From: Prevotella scopos JCM 17725
GTDB taxonomy: Bacteria; Bacteroidota; Bacteroidia; Bacteroidales; Bacteroidaceae
Direction: 5' to 3'
Assembly: GCF_018127785.1 (NCBI RefSeq)
Contig: NZ_CP072390.1
Location: 1,736,001 to 1,800,000 of the forward strand
Length of the DNA stretch: 64,000 bases
A program made the position numbers and the translations under genes. Shown piece by piece: positions 34,002 through 41,919 of this stretch; the stretch's first letter is position 1; each line of letters opens with the position of its first letter. The notes under the pieces are model-generated. The model had not been told where the DNA came from. It saw only the letters and a list, made by a program, of their open reading frames with translations, and made no database searches.

Positions 34002-35564
34002 TTAACTTTCGTAACCGGGATTCTGCTTTAAGTTAGGGTTCTTGCTCAACTCCTCTTGTGGAATTGGATAGATACCTGTATGCTTGTCGGCAGGGTCAGC
34101 TGGTTTCTCCCACCATGCTTTGAAGTAAGTTCCGAAGCGGATGTTGGTTGTACGGCGCAGATTCTCAAATACAAACTCATGCTTCCACTCTGTGTCAAGA
34201 TCGTCGAGGGTGAGCGTTGTGAGGTCGTCAAGGCCTGCACGCTTTCGGATCTGATTGATATAAGTGAGTGCTGTTGAGGTGTAACCTAAGCGGAAGTTGC
34301 ACTCTGCTTGCATCATCAAAATCTCTGCATAGCGCATTAGTACCCAGTCGTTGTCGCGCTCCCAAGAGTCATTAGCACTCCATTCGTACTTGTTCAGACG
34401 TGCACCAGCATTCTTAGCAGCATCGGTGAAGTTGTCAATCTCCTCCGTATAGTTCAATGGTGAGCCATCATCCATCAGTACTTCAGAACCATCCTTAGCA
34501 CTATACTGCTGACCGATGAGCAGACTTTGGCGACGTACATCCTTCGCATCGTATGATGAGTAGAGTCCCGGCTGTGCGCAGATACCGTTACCACACCACT
34601 GATAAACGCCAGCTGGATCGAAAGCCAACTTCTGATTATAGTGGTAGGTCATACTTGCAAGATAGTTACCTACGGTTCCCTGCTTGTGATCGTAAGGTAT
34701 TGCGAAGATGATTTCAGGAGATTTCTCGTTCTGAATAGCGAAACTTGCCTTATAATTTGCTGTCAACGAATAGCCTTGAACCTTATTGCAGGCATCAAGA
34801 CAATCCTGCCAACGAGCTGTACCAGTAAACACCTCGGCATTGAGATAGAGTCGTGCTAAGAGCGTATTGGCTACGTTCTGGGTAAAACGACCGTAGGTAA
34901 TGCCAGAAGGCAAGAGTGGGATAATCTCCTTGAGTTCCTTCTCTATGAAAGCAAAGACATCCTTACGCGGAGTATTCGTTGGGAGTTCCTTCTGCGTGAA
35001 GTCGGTCACAACAGGTACGTTTCCAAAGCAATCAAGTAGGTTGTAATAGTAGTAAGCACGCAAACCACGCAACTCTGCCTCCACTTTCCGCTTATCCTCT
35101 GTGGTCAGTCCACTCTGTTCTACCTGATAGATGATGGCATTCACCTTTGAAACACCAGTGAAGTTATATCGCCAAACAGAGAGGATACCAGAGTTCTTAG
35201 CGTCCCAGTTGTGGCGTTGGAACTGTTGATAGCGACCACCATCATACCAGTCTGTACCACGGGTTGGGATACATGCCTCATCACTTGAGCACTCCTGTGT
35301 GAAGAAGACATACTCACAAGTAGGATAACAGATGATACCTGCGCCCTCAGGAGTACCAGAACCATAGCCTCGAAGGGTAGCGTAAGCACCTCCAACGATA
35401 GTTGCTACCTCAGAAGAAGTCTTGCCATAGTCATCCTGCGACACCTTATCGTAGAGTTGTTCGTTAAGGTCAGTACAGGAAGCCATTGCCAAGAGCAGTC
35501 CTACTCCTAACCAAGCCTTCCGTACAGGAAGGATATTTGATATGCTAATATTCAATCGTTTCAT
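34002..35564 (-). CDS. SusD/RagB family glycan-binding lipoprotein
   Basis: The 520-residue protein has a lipoprotein signal ending LLLAMASC (Cys about 30) and then the SusD start TDLNEQLYDKVSQDDYGKTSSEV. TPR-like helices and the family motifs LRAYYYYNLLDCFGNVP (about 170-187) and LMRYAEILMMQAECNFRLG (about 420-438) are present. It binds oligosaccharide at the cell surface and closes over the SusC channel. It lies 39 bp behind susC. Confidence 0.96.
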   Translation of the reverse strand: MKRLNISISNILPVRKAWLGVGLLLAMASCTDLNEQLYDKVSQDDYGKTSSEVATIVGGAYATLRGYGSGTPEGAGIICYPTCEYVFFTQECSSDEACIPTRGTDWYDGGRYQQFQRHNWDAKNSGILSVWRYNFTGVSKVNAIIYQVEQSGLTTEDKRKVEAELRGLRAYYYYNLLDCFGNVPVVTDFTQKELPTNTPRKDVFAFIEKELKEIIPLLPSGITYGRFTQNVANTLLARLYLNAEVFTGTARWQDCLDACNKVQGYSLTANYKASFAIQNEKSPEIIFAIPYDHKQGTVGNYLASMTYHYNQKLAFDPAGVYQWCGNGICAQPGLYSSYDAKDVRRQSLLIGQQYSAKDGSEVLMDDGSPLNYTEEIDNFTDAAKNAGARLNKYEWSANDSWERDNDWVLMRYAEILMMQAECNFRLGYTSTALTYINQIRKRAGLDDLTTLTLDDLDTEWKHEFVFENLRRTTNIRFGTYFKAWWEKPADPADKHTGIYPIPQEELSKNPNLKQNPGYES

Positions 35565-35603
35565 AATAATTATGTTCTTATAATGTTGAATGTTACGGTA
35601 AGA

Positions 35604-38540
35604 TTAGAAGCCGATGTTCACACCCAATGAGAAAGTGCGTGGTCGTGGGTAACTGTTGAAGAAGTCAATACCAGGTGAGTTCAGTACGTTGTCTGGTACA
35701 CTTACTTCTGGATCGATACCCTTATAGCCTGTGATACAGAAGAGGTTTTCGCCTGTCACGTAGAAACGTAGACGACTAAGACCCATCTTCTTCACTGCAT
35801 TCATCGGAACAGAATAACCCAAAGTGATAGACTGTAGACGGAAGAAATCACCATTCTCTATGAAGTAATCAGAGAAAGTTGGATTATCTGTAATACCGCT
35901 CTTCATGAAGTCGTCGAGGGTGTTTTGTGATGGGAAGCGTGTTGGATCATACATCACCATGCGGCTAACATTCAGTACCTTCTGTCCAAACATACCGTAT
36001 GCAGCTACGCTTGCATCGAAGTCGTGCCATGTTGCATTGAGTGAAAGACCAAGGTTCCACTTAGGCATTGCGGAGCCTAAATAGCCTTCCTTCACCTTTC
36101 CATTCTCGTCTTTCTCAAGCATATACTTGCCGTCGTCTGATATTCCTGTGCAATGAGGACCCCAGAAGGCACCTGCTGGAAAGCCCTCTTTGATGACCTG
36201 TGCGTAGGTGTTTGACATACCACGAACACTGTGCAGAGGACCTGCTTGAAGTCCAACTGCCTGATATTGGTCGTTTGAAAGCTTCGTAATCTCTTGATGG
36301 TTGTAGGCAAGAGAGAGGTTAGCATCAAGTGTCCAATCCTTCGTGCGGACTGCTTTATAACCCAAAGTAAGCTCAAATCCCTTGTTTACTAAGTCACCAA
36401 CATTCGCCAACATCGTACCCACAAGGTATGGAGGTTGTGGCACTGGATAAGTCCAAAGGAGGTCGGAAGTCTTCTTATAGTAAAGTTCTAACGTACCATT
36501 CAATCTATTGTATAAAGAGAAATCAACACCAAGGTTCCACTGTGCTGTTGACTCCCATTTAAGGTCAGGGTTAGGGTTTTGAATCTGTGTGTAGGAGTTC
36601 TTCCATGTTCCCGTAGTCCCATCGTAGTAGGCAGAACCTGCTGCAGAGAGGATAGAGAGCGACTTATATTCGCCAATACCATTCTGATTACCAGTCACAC
36701 CGAAGCCTGCACGAAGCTTTAAGTTGTCGAGCCACTCACGTGTTGAAGCCATGAAAGGCTCTTCAGAGATACGCCAAGCCAAAGAAAGAGATGGGAATAC
36801 GCCCCACTTATGGTGCTGACCGAAGCGAGAAGAACCATCATTACGTAGCGTAGCAGTAAGCATATAGCGGTCCATCAGGCTGTAATTCACACGACCAAAG
36901 AACGAAATGAGCTTTGATTCACCCTTATAAGAACCCACATCTCCCTGTCTGTGGTCTGTTCCTGCACCAAGATTGTTATATCCGAAAGCATCAGAATCGA
37001 AGCCAGAGCGTGTTGAACTGAAGCCTTCATAGGTGTTATCGAGGTAAGAATAACCACCCATAAGATTCAAATGGTGGATGTCTGCGAACTTTTTATCGTA
37101 TGTTAAGTAAAGTTCTAACTGCTTATTTGTATAGTCATCATAGATTCTTTGACCCCATCCATGCTCACTCTGTCCCTCCATTCGAGCGTAAGTAGGCTTG
37201 TATAAACCCGACTTAACAGAGTTAAATTCGTATGATGTATTCACCGTAGCAACCAATCCTTCGAGGAGAGAAAGCTCTGCCTTCAAGTAGCCTAAGAAAC
37301 GATGACGCTTGCGGTCTTCGGTTCTGTTGTTGTTTAACTCAACTGGATTCTCTGTGTTAGTACCATTGAATTGAGCATAGCTGCCATCTTGATTATAGAC
37401 AGGGAAGGTTGGTTGAAGGTTAGTCATGCGTTCAAAGATACGGTTATCGACTGGATGCCAACTGTCAAAGTTGGTATTGATGCCCTCATCCAAACGTAAA
37501 CGACCATTCATTCCAGTCTGATAGGCAGAGAGAGAACCTGCAAGTCGGTTCATTGTATTGTTCTTAATGACACCTTCGTTGTTGTTATAAGTGAAGCTGG
37601 CACGATATCCATGCTTCTTCTTTGACGATGAGAAGTTGATATTATGCCCATGAGAGACAGCCGTACGCATAAGTTCTTTCTGCCAGTCGGTACTTGCTCC
37701 GAAGTCTAAAGCACTCATATTGCCTGTTGAACGAACATAACTACGCCACTGATTTGCTGACAGTAAGTCGAGCGTTTTGGCTGCAGAAGCTAAGGCAACA
37801 TAGCCATTATACTGAATAGTATTCACCTCAGTGTCTGAGCCTTGACGATTGGTAGTAATGATGATAACACCATTTGCACCACGAGAACCATAGATAGCCG
37901 CTGCAGAGGCGTCCTTAAGAATATCCATACTGACAATCTCTGAAGGCTGAACAGAGTTGATATCAACACCCGGAATACCATCTACAACAACCAACGGACC
38001 ATTACTTGCTGACAAAGATGTACCACCACGAAGACGGATAGAAGCACCAGACTCAACAGCTCCAGAGCTCTGAACAATAGAAAGACCAGCCACCTTACCT
38101 TGCAACAACTGCTCTGTAGAGGTGATAACACCCTGTTTCATATCCTTAGAATTGACTGAGGCAATGGCACCCGTAAGGTCGCTCTTGCGCATCTTACCGT
38201 ATCCGACGCCCACGATAGTCACCTCATCAAGTGTCTTGGCATCTTCTTCCATCACGACTTTCAAGCCTTTTCCTGCCTGCACCTTACGACTTGTATAACC
38301 CACATAGGTGATTTCGAGCATATCGCCCTGCTTACACTGAATACTGAAATGACCATCAATATCAGTGATAGCACCCACTTTACCGCCTACAACACTCACC
38401 GAGGCACCGATAAGTGGTTCATGACCGCTATCAGATACCGTACCAGTAGCAGTGAAATCCTGTGCTGATACCTGACTACAGAACATCATCAACACAAAGA
38501 GGATGAGTCCCGATAGTTTATTTTTTATTGTTAGTTTCAT
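35604..38540 (-). CDS. SusC/RagA family TonB-linked outer membrane transporter
   Basis: About 978 residues from MKLTIKNKLSGLILFVLMMF; the earlier Met at 38582 is rejected because this one begins the signal peptide. A carboxypeptidase-D-like domain (TATGTVSDSGHEPLIGASVSV), the TonB box region (LDEVTIVGVGYGKMRKSDLTGA), the plug with the SusC mark DILKDASAAAIYGSRGANGVIIITT (in part KDASAAAIYGSRGANGV) and a 22-strand barrel ending in aromatic Phe follow. It imports oligosaccharides with its SusD lid. The gene is complete and of normal length. Confidence 0.97.
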   Translation of the reverse strand: MKLTIKNKLSGLILFVLMMFCSQVSAQDFTATGTVSDSGHEPLIGASVSVVGGKVGAITDIDGHFSIQCKQGDMLEITYVGYTSRKVQAGKGLKVVMEEDAKTLDEVTIVGVGYGKMRKSDLTGAIASVNSKDMKQGVITSTEQLLQGKVAGLSIVQSSGAVESGASIRLRGGTSLSASNGPLVVVDGIPGVDINSVQPSEIVSMDILKDASAAAIYGSRGANGVIIITTNRQGSDTEVNTIQYNGYVALASAAKTLDLLSANQWRSYVRSTGNMSALDFGASTDWQKELMRTAVSHGHNINFSSSKKKHGYRASFTYNNNEGVIKNNTMNRLAGSLSAYQTGMNGRLRLDEGINTNFDSWHPVDNRIFERMTNLQPTFPVYNQDGSYAQFNGTNTENPVELNNNRTEDRKRHRFLGYLKAELSLLEGLVATVNTSYEFNSVKSGLYKPTYARMEGQSEHGWGQRIYDDYTNKQLELYLTYDKKFADIHHLNLMGGYSYLDNTYEGFSSTRSGFDSDAFGYNNLGAGTDHRQGDVGSYKGESKLISFFGRVNYSLMDRYMLTATLRNDGSSRFGQHHKWGVFPSLSLAWRISEEPFMASTREWLDNLKLRAGFGVTGNQNGIGEYKSLSILSAAGSAYYDGTTGTWKNSYTQIQNPNPDLKWESTAQWNLGVDFSLYNRLNGTLELYYKKTSDLLWTYPVPQPPYLVGTMLANVGDLVNKGFELTLGYKAVRTKDWTLDANLSLAYNHQEITKLSNDQYQAVGLQAGPLHSVRGMSNTYAQVIKEGFPAGAFWGPHCTGISDDGKYMLEKDENGKVKEGYLGSAMPKWNLGLSLNATWHDFDASVAAYGMFGQKVLNVSRMVMYDPTRFPSQNTLDDFMKSGITDNPTFSDYFIENGDFFRLQSITLGYSVPMNAVKKMGLSRLRFYVTGENLFCITGYKGIDPEVSVPDNVLNSPGIDFFNSYPRPRTFSLGVNIGF

Positions 38541-38599
38541 AGAATTTAATGCTTTTATGGATTGAATAAGACGAGGAATCATTCTCTCCTCTTCCGTTA

Positions 38600-39820
38600 T
38601 TAATCAGCCACAACGAGCGGTATTGTTGATGTAACGACCGTCTTATCATGCTGATCTTTTATTGTTACTTTCAGTTCAGAAGCCTCTACTCCCTGCAACT
38701 CCTTGTTCAAGTCGAGTGTTGCCTCACGCTTATCACGCACGCCAGGCATAGTACCAGTAATCGTCTTTGTACCTGCAACGATTGTATATTTCAAGTCACC
38801 AGCTGTACGCTCGTTGTATTCACGTGTCAAGGTAAGGATATCCTTACTGCTTAGACGTGTTGGGAAATAAGAGAAAACAGGGTCTGGATAAGGAGTAGCC
38901 GTACCTGCCTTCTGCTTTTGGTCACCACTATTCACACCCCACTGGTTAGCTCCTGCAGCATCCTTAATGACCTTAACGATAAGATAAGTCATATTTTCGA
39001 GCTGAAAAGCTGCCTTTTCATCGGGATCGGCAAGGATTGTTGGCTTGTCTGCCTGACCAGCATCCTGTGGGTTATAAGCATAGTATTCACTTGGAACACC
39101 TACATTCCAAACATACAAACCATTAGAAAGTTTCTTCAAACCTGTCTTTGCCAACACCGCAGGACGCCATACATCCAAGGTCTGTTGTACGGTCCAATCG
39201 TTCAAACCTGAGTGTGCAGCAAACTCTACGAAGTCGGCATCTTTTGCCAATTCTGTTAATGTCTTCTCACCCAACTTATAGACATCAGGATTGAAGACTA
39301 CCGTCAACGGCTCGTCTAAGGTGAACTTATCGGTGAAACCCTTGTCTTTCTTACCACTGAAAAAACGGATTCCATCACCCGACTTCTTAAACTCCTTGAA
39401 TTCAGAACGGCTATCAGGAGCTGCGAAAACACCCGACCACATACTACCATCCTTCGTCTTCAAACGCTGCCAAAAGCCTGGCCATGCATCGTCTTCAAAC
39501 TTTGATACATCACTATTAAAATACTGTGTTGGCACCATTGTCTTCTTATAGATGTTGTTACCAACGTATTCCAACTTCGCAAAGTCAGACGAATTGCCAC
39601 CATGACCAGCATCAGGCTCAGTTGGCTGCCATGCCCATAGATAGAGGTCAACGCCCTCCTGAAAACCGACATCGGTCAAATCATAATAGAAAGTAACCTC
39701 TTCATCAGCCGTGAAGACAGCTGGAACTGTCCAGCACTTTGGTGCCTTCGGTAGTTCTACACCATCAGCAAACAATGCCAAGGGGAACAAGCACATCAAT
39801 GCAAATAATATCTTCTTCAT
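38600..39820 (-). CDS. Secreted PUL protein, candidate surface glycan-binding protein
   Basis: The 406-residue protein has a signal peptide (MKKILFALMCLFPLALFADG). Segments VTFYYDLTDVGFQEGVDLYLWAWQPTEP look like the beta-sandwich starch-binding modules found in SusE/SusF-position proteins (an aromatic LYLWAW strand). Two more repeats of mixed beta type may follow. There is no hydrolase motif. It lies 59 bp upstream of the susC start on the same strand, not in the usual place after SusD, so the assignment comes from sequence feel and context. I do not assign a Pfam family. Confidence 0.7.
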   Translation of the reverse strand: MKKILFALMCLFPLALFADGVELPKAPKCWTVPAVFTADEEVTFYYDLTDVGFQEGVDLYLWAWQPTEPDAGHGGNSSDFAKLEYVGNNIYKKTMVPTQYFNSDVSKFEDDAWPGFWQRLKTKDGSMWSGVFAAPDSRSEFKEFKKSGDGIRFFSGKKDKGFTDKFTLDEPLTVVFNPDVYKLGEKTLTELAKDADFVEFAAHSGLNDWTVQQTLDVWRPAVLAKTGLKKLSNGLYVWNVGVPSEYYAYNPQDAGQADKPTILADPDEKAAFQLENMTYLIVKVIKDAAGANQWGVNSGDQKQKAGTATPYPDPVFSYFPTRLSSKDILTLTREYNERTAGDLKYTIVAGTKTITGTMPGVRDKREATLDLNKELQGVEASELKVTIKDQHDKTVVTSTIPLVVAD

Positions 39821-39956
39821 ATTGATTCTGTCATTTTAGGGGAGTTAGGAAGTTATAACATAAGATTGTGACTTATAGTAAAGTCCTTGAGAAGGGAAAC
39901 TTTGAAGCTTTGATAAGCCTAAGAGAATAAGTACTGATAACTTCCACGCTCCGAAT

Positions 39957-40463
39957 TTACTTAACTGCCTGTGTCAGATTATAAGTGTAAGAAACAAAAG
40001 GCTGGCCGTTTGTCTTGCGTGTCAAACGATATTCCAGTGTCTTCGTATTACCCGGCACAGCCGTTACAGTGAGTGCTGTCTCAGCCTTTCCGTCATTGAG
40101 AAGGAGCCGACTTGGCGTATTATCACTCTTTGTGAAATTGTAATCCATCTTCCATGTACCACTTGTAGGCAACAAAAGTGGTGCACTACCTTCTACCGTG
40201 AAGGTCGATGGATTGCCAGCCTCATCTTGGTTTAGATTGATGACAAACGTATCAAAATCGAGTAGGTCTGTCAATGTCTTTGTACGAGCATTCGCCTCAT
40301 CAGTCTGCAAAACAGAATTAACCACCCACTTACCGCCAATCTTTTCGCTCAGCGTTATCGGTGCTGTGAAACTTCCGTCATCAACTGTAGAACATCCCGT
40401 GAACGCCATTGCCGTAGAAAAGAGTAGCCCAATAGCGAACAAATAACCTCTGATTGTTCTCAT
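39957..40463 (-). CDS. Small lipoprotein, lipocalin-like (DUF5004-type)
   Basis: The 168-residue protein has a lipobox (MAFTGCS, Cys24), then about 140 residues of beta-rich sequence with GGKWVVNS and SGTWKMDYNF, the pattern of lipocalin-like proteins found in Bacteroidetes. It is the first gene of the PUL transcript, 136 bp before the next gene, and has a promoter box at 40520-40528. A role in glycan binding at the surface is likely but not proven. Confidence 0.72.
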   Translation of the reverse strand: MRTIRGYLFAIGLLFSTAMAFTGCSTVDDGSFTAPITLSEKIGGKWVVNSVLQTDEANARTKTLTDLLDFDTFVINLNQDEAGNPSTFTVEGSAPLLLPTSGTWKMDYNFTKSDNTPSRLLLNDGKAETALTVTAVPGNTKTLEYRLTRKTNGQPFVSYTYNLTQAVK

Positions 40464-40519
40464 AGTGAATCTTGTTTTTAGTTATTAAATTTTTATTTTT
40501 GTTGATTATTTCTTTATTG

Positions 40520-40528
40520 GCAAAGTTA
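40520..40528 (-). promoter_or_regulatory. Promoter -7 element for the PUL operon
   Basis: On the minus strand TAACTTTGC, 57 bp ahead of the first PUL gene. It matches TAnnTTTG. Confidence 0.65.
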
Positions 40529-40820
40529 GTTATCTTTATTCATTAAGTAAAGAAAACAGATAATTGTATAAACGTAAATCAACCATAGTGAATCCTAAAT
40601 AGCTGATAATCAAACTATATTTATTATCGTATAGAGCAAATAATATAACTTAAATATTAGCTTTTTAGCCATTTCGTAGCCTCAAAACAACAAACTTTCA
40701 CCTAAAAGGAATGCAATTATTAACATTTAAAACATATCTGTCATTAGACCACAAAAGGTATAGTTCTTCTTGAAAAGCTTCTTTCATTAAATACGCAGGC
40801 ATTTTTCGTATAGCTTAAAT

Positions 40821-41101
40821 GGCTCTATAATGAATCATGTGGGTTATTCGTCATAGAGCCTAAAATATTTTCAAGAAGTATAGCCTCCAACAAAATACAA
40901 CTCCAAATTGACCTTTGTTTTAATACATTTAACTCACATTTAATTCCTACCCTTCAATATACAGCAATGGTGTTAATCCTTCGCACATGTGGTGCATACC
41001 ATCCGCACCATTAGTGCTTAGCACCCGCACCACATGTGCTTAGCACCCGCACCAAACCGGTGGAATATCAACACACAACCCACACGATTAGTTATAGAGC
41101 C
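40821..41101 (-). mobile_element. 281-bp miniature inverted-repeat element, copy A
   Basis: It starts GGCTCTATAATGAATCATGT and ends with the inverse of GGCTCTATAACTAATCGTGT (three mismatches in 24). One end carries a second inner inverted copy (CGTCATAGAGCC) that makes a hairpin. It has no gene and holds a 22-bp array (40978-41072) in its middle. It matches copy C (50587-50867) in length to the base but lies in opposite orientation. Flanks (TTAAAT before, ATAAAT after) give only an eroded target duplication. It lies between the PUL operon and the GH87 gene. Confidence 0.85.
40978..41072. repeat. 22-bp phased palindromic array (GCACC type), locus 3 inside element A
   Basis: Four units (TTCGCACATGTGGTGCATAC, TCCGCACCATTAGTGCTTAG, CCGCACCACATGTGCTTAGC, CCGCACCAAACCGGTGG) follow at 22-23 bp. 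The inner dyads differ between units while the CCGCACC start is kept. Confidence 0.8.
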
Positions 41102-41919
41102 ATAAATATGCTAATGGATAGACCTAATTATTAATTTGACTGATATGCATTATAGCTTTAAATTAATCCCACTTTGAAAGACCATCTGATTTGAGATATT
41201 AATATTATACAAGTGTATAAGCCTTTATTCTATTTACAATCCATGTATTTAGCAGAATAGAAAACAAAAAGTTAGAGCCTGTCTCACGACAAGCTCTAAC
41301 TTCTTTAATTAACTTATAAAATGCGTCTAATTAAATCTATATTACTTAAATTACCCAAATAACAAATATATATACCAAATATCATTCTGAAGTTTGCACT
41401 TCGTTAAACTAAACCTAACTTTAATTCATTAACCTAATAGGTCTATATTCCACTGAACAAAAACCAAACAATTCTTATTGTATCAGGTAAAAATACCAAG
41501 CATTTATTATCATTTTCTGATAGCGAAATTACTAAAAAAAATGCTGATGTCAATTATTTTTAAAGCTTGTCATTTATAAATATAAAGAAAAGAGAGCTAT
41601 ATAAGTACCCATGTATAACATAATGAACTAATTATCAACACCTTGTATTTAAATGTTATCACCCTACAATATAACCTTGTTATTTAAGGGGAATAGGGCA
41701 ATATATAACCTATTTGCCCTTTCTAATACACTGACTTTATTTGTATTAAACTCAATTAAGATACTTATAATTACCTGATAATCAAGATAATAATATTTAT
41801 ATACACTTAAAAGACTTGTAATTGACTTTTTTAACTTTACATTGTAGCATGAAAAGTCTATTTTTGTCATAACAAAGTTAATCTCAAAAACTCATTTTAT
41901 AAGAACAAAATCAAGTAAT
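41102..41919. other. Upstream region of the GH87-type gene
   Basis: These 818 bases are very AT-rich and hold no convincing gene; the minus-strand frame at 41664-41870 has no features. A hairpin with TAGAGCCTGTCTC... and GACAAGCTCTAA (about 41273-41300) may be a small terminator-like structure (GAGCCTGTCTC/ GACAAGCTC). The promoter of the GH87-type gene must lie here but I see no perfect -7 box near the start. Confidence 0.5.

Noticed and set aside
41664..41870. Minus-strand frame of 68 residues upstream of the GH87-type gene
   Set aside because: Composition follows the AT-rich background and no start signal is present.
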